This document shows, piece after piece, positions 46,857 through 57,335 of a stretch of DNA of 64,000 nt. The notes under the pieces are model-generated. The model ran no database searches and was not told the DNA's origin. It was given only the letters and a program-made list of their open reading frames with translations. This stretch comes from Flavobacterium sp. SCGC AAA160-P02 (GTDB taxonomy: Bacteria; Bacteroidota; Bacteroidia; Flavobacteriales; Flavobacteriaceae): assembly GCA_000383355.1 (NCBI GenBank), contig KB911102.1, positions 137,282-201,281 of the forward strand, given 5' to 3'. The position numbers were made by a program, and so were the translations under genes. How positions within the stretch are numbered: the stretch's first letter is position 1; each line of letters begins with the position of its first letter.

Positions 46857-48199
46857 ACCTAAAAGACATACATACTATTTATTTTATTGGTATAGGAGGC
46901 ATCGGTATGAGTGCTCTGGCTAGGTATTTTTTTACAATAGGTAAATACGTTGCGGGTTACGATAAAACGAGAAATCGTATTACTACAGATTTAGAAAAAC
47001 TTGGCATACAGATTCATTTTAATGATTCTTTAGGGTTAATTCCAGAAAATTTCAAACATAAAAACACCACTTTGGTTGTTTATACGCCAGCAGTTTCATC
47101 AGACCATTCAGAATTAAAATTTTTTACAAATAATGGATTTTTAGTAATGAAACGGGCAGAGGTTTTAGGACTCATTACTAAAGATACCTTTTGTTTTGCA
47201 GTAGCAGGAACCCATGGTAAAACAACAACATCTGCTGTCTTAGGGCACATTATGCAGCCTTATAATGCTACAAGCTTTTTAGGAGGAATTTCTGAAAATT
47301 ACGGTTCTAATTTAATTTTAGGAGCCGATGAGGTTTCAGTTGTAGAAGCTGATGAGTTTGATCAATCATTTTTACAATTATCGCCAAATATAGCTTGTAT
47401 AACATCTATGGATGCAGATCATTTAGATATCTATGGAGAACATGCTTCTTTAATAAACTCTTTTCAAGAATTTGCAAACAAAGTTTCAGACGTCTTAATA
47501 GTAGCCAAAGGAATTAAAATAAAAGGCTTAAGCTATGCTATAAATGAAGAAGCAGATTATAAAATTTCTAATATTGTGCGTAATACAGGACAGTATGTTT
47601 TTGATGTTACAACTCCTACTAATCATATCAATGATGTAGTCTTTTCACTCCCAGGAAACCACAATATGATGAATGCGCTAGCTGCTCTAGCAATGGCAGA
47701 TTCTTATGGAGTTCCACTAGAAAGCATTAAGAAATCGCTGCAAACATTTACAGGTGTAGAAAGACGTTTTTCTTATAAAATAAAATCAGATGCATTAACT
47801 TTAATTGATGATTATGCACATCATCCAACAGAAATTACGGCAGTGTACGATTCTATCAAAGAACTATATCCAGTTCAAAAAAATGTTGTTATTTTTCAAC
47901 CACATTTATTTTCTAGAACCAGAGATTTTGCAGAAGATTTTGCTGCTGCATTATCTAAGTTTGATGAAATATTACTATTAGATATTTATCCAGCAAGAGA
48001 ATTGCCAATTGAGGGTGTTTCATCTTTATGGCTTCTTGAAAAAATTCTCAATAAGAATAAAAAAATCACTCAGAAAAAAAATTTAGTAAAAGATATTAAA
48101 AATTCTGATGCTATAATTGTTGCAATGTTAGGTGCAGGAGATATTGGGATGATGGTAGAAGGAGTTAAAAATGAACTAATTTTAGAACAGAAATCATGA
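46853..48199 (+). CDS. murC: UDP-N-acetylmuramate:L-alanine ligase
   Basis: MurC adds the first amino acid, L-alanine, to UDP-MurNAc. The 448-residue product has [15 protein letters not shown] (N-terminal nucleotide fold), P-loop [13 protein letters not shown] (near 118-130), [30 protein letters not shown] and [12 protein letters not shown]. The start is GTG at 46853, overlapping the murG stop; the stop overlaps the ftsQ ATG (ATGA). Both overlaps suggest translational coupling. Confidence 0.96.
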   Translation: MNLKDIHTIYFIGIGGIGMSALARYFFTIGKYVAGYDKTRNRITTDLEKLGIQIHFNDSLGLIPENFKHKNTTLVVYTPAVSSDHSELKFFTNNGFLVMKRAEVLGLITKDTFCFAVAGTHGKTTTSAVLGHIMQPYNATSFLGGISENYGSNLILGADEVSVVEADEFDQSFLQLSPNIACITSMDADHLDIYGEHASLINSFQEFANKVSDVLIVAKGIKIKGLSYAINEEADYKISNIVRNTGQYVFDVTTPTNHINDVVFSLPGNHNMMNALAALAMADSYGVPLESIKKSLQTFTGVERRFSYKIKSDALTLIDDYAHHPTEITAVYDSIKELYPVQKNVVIFQPHLFSRTRDFAEDFAAALSKFDEILLLDIYPARELPIEGVSSLWLLEKILNKNKKITQKKNLVKDIKNSDAIIVAMLGAGDIGMMVEGVKNELILEQKS

Positions 48200-48921
48200 G
48201 GTTAAAAAGAATTATGAAATATGTTTTTCTTCTTATTTTACTGAGCTTTATGGGCTTTTTGTATGGTTTTTCGAACCATAGAAATACACAAAAAATCATC
48301 CAGAAAACAGCTGTTGAATTCCATTCTAATGAGTCTTATTTTTTAACACAAACAATGGTTAATAAATTGTTAATACAAAACAATGAAAGAGTACAAAAAC
48401 AAGCAAAATCTGTAATAGATTTATACAAGTTAGAAGAACAGGTTTTAGAAAACCCATATATAGAAAAAGCATCACTTTTTATGACTATAGATGGTACGCT
48501 AAATTCCTTTATCAAACAAAGGCAACCCATTGCTAGAATATTTACAGGTAATTCATCTTACTATATTGATTCACAGGCGGTAAAAGTTCCTATTTCTGAA
48601 AATTATTCAGCTAGAGTTCCTCTAATTACTGGGGTAGATGATGAAAAAGAGGTGTCAGAATTAATGGTGTTGTTAAACAAAATAGTTGGTGATGATTTTT
48701 TGAATAAAGAGATTATTGGAATTCACTTACAGGCTACCAAAGAATATATGATGACTGTTAGAAGTGGAGATTATACAATTGAATTTGGTAAGTTAACAGA
48801 AATAGATAGTAAAATAAAAAAGTTAAAAGCATTTTACAGCAAAGTGTTTTTAGATAGTACAATACACAAGTACAAAACCATAAACATCAAATATCACAAT
48901 CAAGTTGTTGGTATAAAATAA
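48196..48921 (+). CDS. ftsQ: Cell division protein FtsQ
   Basis: The 241-residue bitopic protein has a short basic N-terminus, one transmembrane helix (about 9-26), and a periplasmic part with a POTRA-like region (LLIQNNERVQKQAKSVIDLYKLEEQVLENPYIEKASLFMTIDGTLNSFIKQRQPIARI). The NPYIEKA and RQPIAR pattern is typical of FtsQ/DivIB. Conservation is otherwise weak, but the place between murC and ftsA is canonical. It would recruit the septal synthase complex with FtsL. Confidence 0.9.
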   Translation: MRLKRIMKYVFLLILLSFMGFLYGFSNHRNTQKIIQKTAVEFHSNESYFLTQTMVNKLLIQNNERVQKQAKSVIDLYKLEEQVLENPYIEKASLFMTIDGTLNSFIKQRQPIARIFTGNSSYYIDSQAVKVPISENYSARVPLITGVDDEKEVSELMVLLNKIVGDDFLNKEIIGIHLQATKEYMMTVRSGDYTIEFGKLTEIDSKIKKLKAFYSKVFLDSTIHKYKTINIKYHNQVVGIK

Positions 48922-48926
48922 CAGAG

Positions 48927-50246
48927 ATGGAAAACAATAAAATAGCCGTTGGTTTAGATATAGGTACAACTAAAATTGTAGCTATGATTGGGCGTAAAAA
49001 CGAATACGGAAAACTAGAGGTTTTAGGTATTGGTAAAGCCAAAAGTTTAGGTGTTAAAAGAGGTGTTGTTAGTAATATAACACAAACAATACAATCCATA
49101 CAACAAGCAGTTGAAGAGTCTGAAAGTGTTTCAGGACAGAAGATAGAAAATGTTGTTGTTGGTATTGCTGGGCAACATATAAGAAGTTTACACCATAGTG
49201 ATTACATTACAAGGTCTAATGCAGACGAAGTAATTGATGAAAATGATATTGAAAACCTAGTCAATCAAGTTCACAAACTAGTCATGTTACCAGGTGAGGA
49301 AATTATTCATGTACTGCCTCAAGAATTTAAGGTAGACAGTCAGGCAGACATAAAAGAACCTATTGGAATGTATGGTGGAAGGCTGGAAGCTAACTTTCAT
49401 GTAGTAGTTGGGCAGGTTTCTTCTATCAGAAATATTGGTCGTTGTGTTAAAAGCGCAGGCTTAGACTTATCTGACATTACTCTAGAACCATTAGCATCTG
49501 CTTCGGCTGTTTTAAGTCAGGAAGAAAAAGAAGCTGGGGTTGCTTTAATAGATATAGGGGGTGGAACTACAGATTTGGCAATTTTTAAAGATGGTATTAT
49601 TCGTCATACAGCGGTAATTCCATTTGGAGGAAATGTAATTACAGAAGACATAAAAGAAGGCTGTTCTATTATAGAAAAGCAAGCAGAGTTATTAAAAATA
49701 AAATTTGGTTCTGCTTGGCCTGGAGAGAACAAAGAAACAGAAATTGTTTCTATACCGGGGTTAAGAGGTAGAGAGCCAAAAGAAATTACACTTAAGAATC
49801 TTTCTAAAATTATTCATGCTAGAGTGCAAGAAATTATAGAGCATGTGTATTTAGAAATTAAAAATTACGGTCATGAGACCCAAAAAGGAAAACTCATTGC
49901 AGGAATTGTTTTAACAGGAGGAGGCTCTCAATTAAAGCATCTAAGACAGCTTGTAGAGTATATTACTGGAATGGATGCTAGAATTGGATACCCAAACGAA
50001 CATCTTGCAGGAGATTCAGACGATGGTTTGTCTAGTCCATCTTATGCAACAGCAGTTGGCTTGTTAATGGAGGGCTTAGAGAACCATGTAAGAGAAGAGA
50101 AAGAGCAGGAAGAGGCATTAGAGTTTGAAAATAATCAAGAAGATTCAGAACAACCAATTGTAGAAGCTAAACCAAAGATTAAAAAGAAATCTTTCTTTGA
50201 TAAATTCACAGATGGCTTAAAAGAGTTTTTAGACAACGCAGAATAA
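48927..50246 (+). CDS. ftsA: Cell division protein FtsA
   Basis: FtsA is an actin-like ATPase that tethers FtsZ to the membrane. The 439-residue product has VGLDIGTTKIVAMIG (phosphate 1), a 1C domain, DIGGGTTDLAIFKDG (phosphate 2), and VLTGGGSQLKHL (adenosine motif). A charged linker of about 40 residues (EEKEQEEALEFENNQED) comes before the C-terminal amphipathic helix (FFDKFTDGLKEFLDNAE), which would bind the membrane. The gene starts 5 bp after ftsQ. Confidence 0.96.
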   Translation: MENNKIAVGLDIGTTKIVAMIGRKNEYGKLEVLGIGKAKSLGVKRGVVSNITQTIQSIQQAVEESESVSGQKIENVVVGIAGQHIRSLHHSDYITRSNADEVIDENDIENLVNQVHKLVMLPGEEIIHVLPQEFKVDSQADIKEPIGMYGGRLEANFHVVVGQVSSIRNIGRCVKSAGLDLSDITLEPLASASAVLSQEEKEAGVALIDIGGGTTDLAIFKDGIIRHTAVIPFGGNVITEDIKEGCSIIEKQAELLKIKFGSAWPGENKETEIVSIPGLRGREPKEITLKNLSKIIHARVQEIIEHVYLEIKNYGHETQKGKLIAGIVLTGGGSQLKHLRQLVEYITGMDARIGYPNEHLAGDSDDGLSSPSYATAVGLLMEGLENHVREEKEQEEALEFENNQEDSEQPIVEAKPKIKKKSFFDKFTDGLKEFLDNAE

Positions 50247-50291
50247 TTAGAAAAGAATACATAAACAAACAAAATAGAAAAGTTATTATTT

Positions 50292-52208
50292 ATGAGCACA
50301 GAATTCGATAACATTTTATTTGATATGCCTAAATCACAATCCAATACAATAAAAGTAATTGGAGTAGGTGGTGGAGGTAGTAATGCTGTTAATCATATGT
50401 TTCAGCAAGACATCAAAGGGGTAGATTTTGTCATCTGTAATACAGATGCACAAGCATTAGAAAATAGTTCAATTCCCAATAAAATTCAACTAGGAGCAGA
50501 TTTAACTTCAGGTTTGGGAGCTGGAGCAAATCCAGACGTAGGCGAACAAGCTGCCAAAGAGAGTATCAAAGAAATTCAAGAGATGTTAAATACCCAAACT
50601 AAAATGGTATTTATCACAGCTGGAATGGGTGGTGGAACTGGTACTGGAGCTGCACCTATAATAGCTAAGGTGGCAAAAGACATGGATATTCTTACTGTGG
50701 GAATTGTTACGATGCCTTTTCAGTTTGAAGGAAGAATGCGATCTAAACAAGCTCAAATAGGTATAGATCAGTTGCGTAGTAATGTAGATTCTTTAATTGT
50801 TATTAATAATAATAAGTTAAGAGAGGTATACGGTAATTTAGGGTTTAAGGCAGGATTCTCTAAAGCTGACGAAGTATTATCTACTGCAGCTAGAGGTATT
50901 GCTGAGGTAATTACACATCACTACAAGCAAAATATTGATTTACATGATGCAAAAACAGTGCTTTCTAATAGCGGAACTGCTATTATGGGTTCTGCAAAAG
51001 AAGCAGGAACGTCTAGAGCAAAAAATGCTATTGTAAAAGCATTAGACTCTCCATTATTAAACGATAATAAAATTACAGGAGCCAAAAATGTCTTATTACT
51101 AATTGTTTCAGGAACAAATGAAGTAACACTTGATGAGATTGGTGAGATTAATGATTTTATTCAAACAGAAGCAGGTTTTGAAGCTAATATTATTATGGGG
51201 ATTGGCGAAGATCATGAGCTAGGAGATGCTATTTCTGTTACAATTGTTGCCACAGGTTTTGCTGCAGATCAACAAAGTAATATTACCAATACAGAGGTGA
51301 AGAAAATTGTTCATACACTTGAAGACGAACAAAAAGCTACGTATAATTTTTCTGATGATATAGCCTCTAAATCTCCTCTTGTAAAAGAACCAATTGAAAG
51401 ATTTGAAAAGAAAATAATTCATGTGCTGGAAGATGATGACGAAATTGCGAGTGAATTAGTTAATGATGAAGTTCAGATGGATTTAATTCCAACTTCAGAA
51501 TTTATTAAAGAGAGTGTTGTTGTTTTCGATGAAATTGCAATTGAGACTATTTCAGAAGAAGATTTTATTATTACCAATAAAACACTACAAATAGAAACAG
51601 AGGTTGTTGAAGAACCACCAGTAATGCAAGCAGATTTATTATTTGATCTTCCGTTAAACAGCTATCAGGAAATTAAAATAGATGATGTTGATACTCGTTT
51701 TGAATTAACATCAGAAATTTTAAATTTAGAGGTAAATGATGCTCAAGAAATTATAGCAGAAATAGATGAATTGCCTTTAAAAATACATGTGTTAGACGAT
51801 TTTGATATTCAACCAACTATTGGTAAAAGTTCTTCTATAGTAACAGAGAAAAAAGAGGCTGAAGAAGTACTTCAATTTGAATTAAAAACATCAATTTCAC
51901 AATCAGAAATTAATGAAATAGCAGCTACTAGCGAAGAAGTTTCTCCAATGAGTCTTACTATTACAGAACTTCAAAAGAGAGCAGAAGAAAGGCGAAATAA
52001 AATGAAAGGATTCAATTATAAATTCACCGATCAGATGAATAAAAATATTGATGAAATTGAGCGTCAGCCAGCTTATAAAAGATTAGGAGTAAGTCTAGAT
52101 GATACTAGTTCAACTATTAGTAAATCTAAAACTAGCTTGGCTACCGATGAAAATGAAGACATCCAACTAAAGTCTAATAACTCTTTTCTTCATGATAATG
52201 TAGATTAA
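50292..52208 (+). CDS. ftsZ: Cell division GTPase FtsZ
   Basis: FtsZ polymerises into the division ring. The GTPase core occupies about residues 1-330, with [25 protein letters not shown] (tubulin signature), TMPFQFEGR and [11 protein letters not shown]. At 638 residues it is far longer than E. coli FtsZ (383). The extra part is an acidic, probably disordered tail (about 340-600), usual for Flavobacteriia. The end ([21 protein letters not shown]...[19 protein letters not shown]) includes the conserved peptide likely to bind FtsA. A strong terminator follows at 52234. Confidence 0.97.
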   Translation: MSTEFDNILFDMPKSQSNTIKVIGVGGGGSNAVNHMFQQDIKGVDFVICNTDAQALENSSIPNKIQLGADLTSGLGAGANPDVGEQAAKESIKEIQEMLNTQTKMVFITAGMGGGTGTGAAPIIAKVAKDMDILTVGIVTMPFQFEGRMRSKQAQIGIDQLRSNVDSLIVINNNKLREVYGNLGFKAGFSKADEVLSTAARGIAEVITHHYKQNIDLHDAKTVLSNSGTAIMGSAKEAGTSRAKNAIVKALDSPLLNDNKITGAKNVLLLIVSGTNEVTLDEIGEINDFIQTEAGFEANIIMGIGEDHELGDAISVTIVATGFAADQQSNITNTEVKKIVHTLEDEQKATYNFSDDIASKSPLVKEPIERFEKKIIHVLEDDDEIASELVNDEVQMDLIPTSEFIKESVVVFDEIAIETISEEDFIITNKTLQIETEVVEEPPVMQADLLFDLPLNSYQEIKIDDVDTRFELTSEILNLEVNDAQEIIAEIDELPLKIHVLDDFDIQPTIGKSSSIVTEKKEAEEVLQFELKTSISQSEINEIAATSEEVSPMSLTITELQKRAEERRNKMKGFNYKFTDQMNKNIDEIERQPAYKRLGVSLDDTSSTISKSKTSLATDENEDIQLKSNNSFLHDNVD

Positions 52209-52233
52209 GAAGATTTAACCCTGACTATCTCCG

Positions 52234-52263
52234 CCGCACTTATGCCCTTGAGTGCGGTTTTTT
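52234..52263 (+). terminator. Rho-independent terminator of the dcw cluster
   Basis: CCGCACT (52234-52240) pairs with AGTGCGG (52251-52257) around a 10-nt loop, followed by a T-run (52258-52263), 26 bp after the ftsZ stop. Confidence 0.85.
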
Positions 52264-52341
52264 AGTTAAATCTTGTAAATAAATGAAGTGTTTAATAAAA
52301 AAATTACTTCATTGAATAGATCATGAAATATTTTGAAACTT

Positions 52342-53532
52342 TTAAGATTGAATAGCTTTCTGAATGCGATCAATCGCTTTTCTAAGTAAATCTTCAGAAG
52401 CAGCATAGGATATTCGGATACAATTTGGAGCACCAAAAGCATCCCCTGTAACTGTTGCTACATTAGCTTCTTCTAATAAGAATAACGAGAAGTCGTTTGC
52501 GTTATTAATGGTTTTTCCTTTGATGGTTTTTCCGAAGAAATAAGAAATATCTGGAAACACATAAAATGCTCCATCAGGAATATTTAATTTAAACCCTTCA
52601 ACTTTACCAAGTAGATTTAAGACAATATCTCTACGAGATTTGAACTCATCTACCATATATTGTACTTTTTCAACAGGTGCTAAAACAGCGGTAATAGCGG
52701 CGCGTTGCGCTATACAATTAGTTCCAGAGGTAATCTGGCCTTGCATTTTTGTACAGGCTTTTGCAACCCAATCAGGTGCACCTATATAGCCAATTCTCCA
52801 ACCTGTCATCGCAAAAGCTTTTGCTAGGCCATTAACAGTAATAGTTCTATCGAACATGTTTTCTATAGCAGCAAAACTAAAGGATTTAATTCCGTAGTTG
52901 ATGTGCTCATAAATTTCATCAGAAAGAATATAAATTTGAGGATGTTTTTCTAAGACCTTAGCCAACGCTCTGTATTCTTCTTCAGTATAAATTGTTCCAC
53001 TTGGATTGTTAGGAGAATTAAAAAACACCATTTTTGTTTTTGGTGTAATTGCCGCTTCTAATTGTTCTGGAGTGATTTTAAAATCGGTATCTATAGTAGA
53101 AGGTATTTCTACAAATGTTGCTTCACATAAAATTGCAATTGCAGAATAACTTACCCAATATGGTGCAGGTAATAATACTTCATCTCCAGGGTTTAATAGT
53201 ACTTGTGCAATATTTGCAATAGACTGTTTAGCTCCTGTAGAAACCACAATTTGATTGGGTGTGTAATGTAAGTTATTATCACGTTTAAACTTGGTGCAGA
53301 TTGCTTCTTTTAATTCTACATATCCATCAACAGGAGTGTAAGAATTATAACCCTCATTGATTGCTTCTATAGCAGCATCTTTAATAAAGTCTGGTGTGTT
53401 AAAATCTGGTTCCCCTAAACTTAAACTAATAATGTCTTTTCCTGCAGCTTTTAGTTCTCTTGCTTTTGCAGCCATTGCCAATGTCTGAGAAACCGGCAGG
53501 CTTTTTATTCTATTCGATAATGGATATGCCAT
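52342..53532 (-). CDS. PLP-dependent aspartate-type aminotransferase (class I)
   Basis: The 396-residue cytosolic enzyme belongs to the aspartate/prephenate aminotransferase Ib group. Motifs are SLGEPDFNTP, NPNQIVVSTGAKQSI-like region, SPNNPSGTIY, SDEIYEHINY, and the PLP lysine in TVNGLAKAFAMTGWRIGYIG. The C-terminal FGAPNCIRISYAAS contains the substrate-carboxylate Arg. It most likely makes aspartate or acts on prephenate; the sequence alone does not decide. It starts 26 bp after the desaturase gene on the same strand. Confidence 0.92.
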   Translation of the reverse strand: MAYPLSNRIKSLPVSQTLAMAAKARELKAAGKDIISLSLGEPDFNTPDFIKDAAIEAINEGYNSYTPVDGYVELKEAICTKFKRDNNLHYTPNQIVVSTGAKQSIANIAQVLLNPGDEVLLPAPYWVSYSAIAILCEATFVEIPSTIDTDFKITPEQLEAAITPKTKMVFFNSPNNPSGTIYTEEEYRALAKVLEKHPQIYILSDEIYEHINYGIKSFSFAAIENMFDRTITVNGLAKAFAMTGWRIGYIGAPDWVAKACTKMQGQITSGTNCIAQRAAITAVLAPVEKVQYMVDEFKSRRDIVLNLLGKVEGFKLNIPDGAFYVFPDISYFFGKTIKGKTINNANDFSLFLLEEANVATVTGDAFGAPNCIRISYAASEDLLRKAIDRIQKAIQS

Positions 53533-53558
53533 TTATATTGTAAAATTGTAAATACTTT

Positions 53559-54650
53559 TTATGCTATTTCTGGATTTTTACCTAAAACTCCTAAGTGTCT
53601 AAAATGTTCTATAATGGCTTTACTCATTGTTTGATACTCATTATAGGGTAAATTAAACTCTTTAGCTGTTTCTTTTACAATTTTAGCCAACTTACCATAA
53701 TGTACATGAGAAATATGTGGGAAAATATGATGTTCAACCTGATGGTTTAAACCACCAGTGTAGAAGTTTACCAATCTATTACTAGGTGCAAAGTTAGAGG
53801 TTGTGTATAGCTGATGGACTGCCCAAGTATGTTCTAAATTACCATCTTTATCTGGAATTGGCATTGCTGTATTTGGTACAATATGTGCTAATTGAAAAAC
53901 AAGACTTAATATCATCCCTGCAGTATAATGCATTACAAAAAAACCAATCAATATTTTCCACCAAGCAATGTCTAAAACAGCTAGAGGCAATACAATCCAC
54001 ATCGCATAATAGACTAATTTAGAAACAACTAATTTTGTCCATTCTATTGCAGGACTTGGGAATTTCCCGTACGATAATTTTCGTTTTAAATAGTTGTGCA
54101 TTTGCTTAATATCTGTAGTAATTGCCCAATTGATTGTTAACAACCCATATAAAAAAATTGAATAGTATTTTTGCAGCTTATGAATTTTAAGCCATTTAGA
54201 GTGTTGTGAAAAACGAATAATTCTACCAGCATCAATATCTTCATCATGATCTTTAATATTGGTAAATGTGTGATGTAAAACGTTGTGTTGAACTTTCCAA
54301 TTATATACATTTCCTGCAAGAATGTAGATACTACTTCCCATTAATTTATTCACCCACTTTTTACTTGAAAAAGATTCGTGATTGCTATCATGCATGACAT
54401 TCATTCCAACACCAGCCATTCCAACACCTGTAACAGCCATTAAAATAAACATCAACCATTGTGGCATGTCTACAGTTAATATTAAAATAAAAGGCACTAA
54501 GAAAACAGAAAACATAACGAAGGCTTTGGTGTATAGTTTCCAGTTCCCAGTTCGCTTAAGGTTATTTTCTTTGAAGTAGTTATTTACTCTTTTATTGAGA
54601 GTTCTAAAAAACTTTGCTTTATCTATTCTAGAGAAATTTACGGTCTTCAT
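53559..54650 (-). CDS. Membrane fatty acid desaturase (front-end type)
   Basis: The 363-residue membrane di-iron enzyme has the three histidine boxes H87-DSN-H91, H122-NVL-HH127, and HQVEHH near 308-313, plus about four transmembrane helices. The QxxHH third box is typical of delta-6/front-end type desaturases. There is no N-terminal cytochrome b5 domain, so a separate electron donor is needed. It would introduce a cis double bond into acyl chains, useful for membrane fluidity in the cold. A -7 element is at 54676-54683 on the minus strand. Confidence 0.9.
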   Translation of the reverse strand: MKTVNFSRIDKAKFFRTLNKRVNNYFKENNLKRTGNWKLYTKAFVMFSVFLVPFILILTVDMPQWLMFILMAVTGVGMAGVGMNVMHDSNHESFSSKKWVNKLMGSSIYILAGNVYNWKVQHNVLHHTFTNIKDHDEDIDAGRIIRFSQHSKWLKIHKLQKYYSIFLYGLLTINWAITTDIKQMHNYLKRKLSYGKFPSPAIEWTKLVVSKLVYYAMWIVLPLAVLDIAWWKILIGFFVMHYTAGMILSLVFQLAHIVPNTAMPIPDKDGNLEHTWAVHQLYTTSNFAPSNRLVNFYTGGLNHQVEHHIFPHISHVHYGKLAKIVKETAKEFNLPYNEYQTMSKAIIEHFRHLGVLGKNPEIA

Positions 54651-54675
54651 GTATGATTGAAAAAAAGTTATATAA

Positions 54676-54683
54676 CAAAAATA
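54676..54683 (-). promoter_or_regulatory. -7 promoter element for the desaturase gene
   Basis: Minus-strand TATTTTTG, a fit to TAnnTTTG, 25 bp before the ATG at 54650. No good -33 TTG. Confidence 0.45.
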
Positions 54684-54748
54684 AGCTATTATGTGCTTGA
54701 TACGATTATTAACGATTGTTTTTTCATGTAATTGTTCTAATGATTAAT

Positions 54749-54756
54749 TACTTTTG
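54749..54756 (+). promoter_or_regulatory. -7 promoter element for rsmG
   Basis: TACTTTTG fits TAnnTTTG and lies 15 bp before the ATG at 54772. A -33 TTG is missing at the expected spacing. Confidence 0.45.
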
Positions 54757-54771
54757 TGATTAAATGATATC

Positions 54772-55401
54772 ATGGATTTACTTTTAAAATATTTTCCAAA
54801 CCTTACACAACTTCAAATCTCTCAATTCTCTCAATTACAAGAGCTGTATAAAGATTGGAATTTGAAAATTAATGTTGTTTCTAGAAAAGATATTGACGAG
54901 TTGTATTTAAGACATGTCTTACATTCTTTAGGAATTGCAAAAGTAGTTCAGTTTAAGCCAAATACCAAAGTGCTAGATGTTGGAACTGGTGGAGGCTTTC
55001 CCGGAATCCCGTTGGCTATTTTATTTCCAGAAACACAGTTTCATTTGGTAGATAGTATTGGTAAGAAAATTAAAGTAGTAAATGATGTTTCGGAAGGTTT
55101 AGGGCTACAAAATATAAAAACTACCCAGGGAAGAGTTGAAGAAATTAAGGGAACCTATGATTTTATTGTAAGTAGAGCTGTTGCACAAATGGAAACTTTT
55201 GTTTTTTGGACCAAAGGTAAAATCAACAAAAAACAACAACACCCTATAAAAAATGGAATTCTTTACCTAAAAGGTGGCGACCTATCTGATGAATTAAAAA
55301 AATATACTTCTGCAACTATTTATAATTTGCCAGATTATTTTGCGGAAGATTTTTTTGAGACTAAAAAAGTAGTACACTTGCCCATGAAGTTTAAGGGTTA
55401 A
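54772..55401 (+). CDS. rsmG: 16S rRNA (guanine(527)-N7)-methyltransferase
   Basis: RsmG (GidB) methylates N7 of G527 in 16S rRNA; loss gives low-level streptomycin resistance in other bacteria. The 209-residue product has NVVSRKDIDELYLRHVLHS, the SAM-binding VLDVGTGGGFPGIPLAI (near 66-82), and VSRAVAQMETFVFW. The helix between 1 and 30 is typical. It diverges from the desaturase gene and is followed by a thioredoxin-like gene after 54 bp. Confidence 0.95.
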   Translation: MDLLLKYFPNLTQLQISQFSQLQELYKDWNLKINVVSRKDIDELYLRHVLHSLGIAKVVQFKPNTKVLDVGTGGGFPGIPLAILFPETQFHLVDSIGKKIKVVNDVSEGLGLQNIKTTQGRVEEIKGTYDFIVSRAVAQMETFVFWTKGKINKKQQHPIKNGILYLKGGDLSDELKKYTSATIYNLPDYFAEDFFETKKVVHLPMKFKG

Positions 55402-55455
55402 AAAATTAATCAAAATACAGGCACTTTAATGGTTGTATTTTTATAAGCATAGATT

Positions 55456-56010
55456 ATGTCACTTACACCATCCAATATTTTAGAAAGAGGAACTTTAGCT
55501 TCAGACTTTACACTGTTAGAGACTATTTCTGAAAAAATAATCTCTTTACAAGAATTAAAAGGTGAGCGAGGAACTATTATTTTCTTTATATGCAACCACT
55601 GTCCGTTTGTAATTCATATCAACAGAGAATTAGTTCAATTGGCAAAAGACTATACCTCCAGAGGTTTTAGTTTTATAGCTATTAGTAGTAATGATGCAGA
55701 AAAATACCCAATGGATGGTCCACAAAAAATGAAAATTCATGCTACAAAAGAACACTATCCTTTCCCTTATCTATACGATGAAACTCAAGAAGTAGCAAAA
55801 GCTTATAATGCTGCTTGTACTCCAGATTTGTATGTATTTGACAGTGATTTAAAATCTATATATCATGGGCAATTAGATGATTCTAGACCCGGAAATGGAG
55901 TTCCTGTTTCAGGAAAAGACATTAGAAGAGTATTAGAAACAATGTTAAGTAATAGAATTTATAAAGGAGTTCCAAAACCAAGTATGGGTTGTAATATTAA
56001 GTGGAAATAA
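55456..56010 (+). CDS. Thioredoxin-fold peroxiredoxin/redoxin family protein
   Basis: The 184-residue soluble protein has an AhpC/TSA-redoxin domain with the redox motif CNHCPFV (about residues 50-56), reached through GTIIFFICNHCPF. Then come FSFIAISSNDAEKYPMDGP and ACTPDLYVFD with the cis-Pro. The C-terminus is PKPSMGCNIKWK, with one more conserved Cys. No signal peptide is visible, so it is cytosolic. Members of this redoxin group are common in Bacteroidota, and the reductant and target are unknown. It is convergent with the GH130-like lipoprotein gene. Confidence 0.87.
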   Translation: MSLTPSNILERGTLASDFTLLETISEKIISLQELKGERGTIIFFICNHCPFVIHINRELVQLAKDYTSRGFSFIAISSNDAEKYPMDGPQKMKIHATKEHYPFPYLYDETQEVAKAYNAACTPDLYVFDSDLKSIYHGQLDDSRPGNGVPVSGKDIRRVLETMLSNRIYKGVPKPSMGCNIKWK

Positions 56011-56036
56011 GTGTGGTTAAGTAGCCAAATAAACAA

Positions 56037-57173
56037 CTAACGATCTATACTTTTTACTGCAACAGCAATTTTTGAATCTGCGGTGCCATAGTATAAAAAC
56101 CATTTGTTTTTAAAATAAACCAAGCCCTCTACAAAGCAAACTTCATTTACTTCACCAACTTTTTCATACTCTTTATCTGGGTGTATAAAGTATGTTTTTT
56201 TTCGGTCAATTAACTTAAAAGGAGCCTCCTTGTCAAATAATGCCTGTCCAGCAGCATACGTAAATTTAGGTAAACTTACATCGTTAAAATTTGCCGCATT
56301 ACTGGCATTGTAAATAAGTAAAATGCCTTCTTCTTTATACAATGCAAAAGGGCCAGATTCTACCAATCTACTATCAAAATATCCCATTCGTGGATGCAAT
56401 ACTGAAATTTTAGTTTTGTTTTCTTCATTTTCAGAAATCTCCCAATCTATTAAGTTTTCTGAGCTAGCCAAGAATATATTAGTATCTCCAAAGTACATCC
56501 AATATTTTCCATTAATTTTTTTCGCAATATTTTTACCTTCTTTTACCTCTACAACAATAGCTCCTGCTTTAGACCATAGATTTTTGTATTTATCACTTTT
56601 AAAGGCCAGCCCATGTTTGGTCCAAGTGGTTAAATTTGTTGAAGAAGCTACACTTAGTCTGGCTGTTTTTCCATCGTAAGCAGTGTATGTCATAATATAG
56701 ACACCCTCTGCTGTTTCTATAATTCTTGGATCTTCTACACCATCAAAATAGCAGCTTATACAATCCTCTAAATAGCTTTCATTATCAATTTTTTTATAAT
56801 TCCACTCATATATCTTCATAGCATCATTGTCTGGATAAAAAACAGGTGCAGGAGATTTTTTAAAACGAAGACCATCTAAACTTATAGCCATGCCAATTCT
56901 AGAAGTACCATTGATATCTTGTGCGCGGTAAAATAAATACACCTTATTGTCTTTTACTATGGCAGAGGGGTTTAAGACATTTCTTTCTTCCCAAGCAACC
57001 TTTTTGCTAGAAATAGGACACTCAAAACTTAAACTAGCAGTCGGATGTAAAATTGGATTTAAACTGTCATTTTTTTCAAAACCGCTAAACTCCCATGCTA
57101 TTTCTTGTTCTGTGCTTTTTTCTTGGCAACCCACCAATAAAAAAAGAATAGCTATAAGTATATTTTTCATCAT
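56037..57173 (-). CDS. Lipoprotein with five-bladed propeller, GH130/GH43-like
   Basis: The 378-residue product has a lipoprotein signal with the lipobox LLVGC (Cys16). The propeller has NPSAIVKDNKVYLFYRAQDINGTSRIG near 68, and GVEDPRIIETAEGVYIMTYTAYDG near 145-168. The EDPR signature recalls GH130 mannoside phosphorylases and related hydrolases. It probably processes a beta-mannoside or similar glycan at the cell surface; phosphorylase versus hydrolase cannot be told. It is a lone gene with no polysaccharide-utilisation locus around it. The first two codons are both ATG. Confidence 0.78.
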   Translation of the reverse strand: MMKNILIAILFLLVGCQEKSTEQEIAWEFSGFEKNDSLNPILHPTASLSFECPISSKKVAWEERNVLNPSAIVKDNKVYLFYRAQDINGTSRIGMAISLDGLRFKKSPAPVFYPDNDAMKIYEWNYKKIDNESYLEDCISCYFDGVEDPRIIETAEGVYIMTYTAYDGKTARLSVASSTNLTTWTKHGLAFKSDKYKNLWSKAGAIVVEVKEGKNIAKKINGKYWMYFGDTNIFLASSENLIDWEISENEENKTKISVLHPRMGYFDSRLVESGPFALYKEEGILLIYNASNAANFNDVSLPKFTYAAGQALFDKEAPFKLIDRKKTYFIHPDKEYEKVGEVNEVCFVEGLVYFKNKWFLYYGTADSKIAVAVKSIDR

Positions 57174-57238
57174 TATATGGTTTAGTAGTTGCCTAAGTTA
57201 TTGTTTTTCAATTAAGAAGTAGGGGTGTTAAAAATAAA

Positions 57239-57266
57239 AAAGGAATTACAATAATGTAATTCCTTT
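57239..57266. terminator. Strong hairpin terminator after lysS
   Basis: AAAGGAATTACA (57239-57250) pairs perfectly with TGTAATTCCTTT (57255-57266) around a 4-nt loop. On the minus strand it is followed by a T-rich stretch (complement of 57230-57240), 70 bp past the lysS stop. Confidence 0.8.
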
Positions 57267-57335
57267 AGATATTAAATATTTTCTCCTAAAAACTAGTCTT
57301 CAATAAGCTATATCTATTATTTCAGATTCATAGAC

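Noticed and set aside
56323..56679. 118-codon open frame antisense to the GH130-like lipoprotein gene
   Set aside because: No recognisable features and full overlap with a conserved propeller gene.
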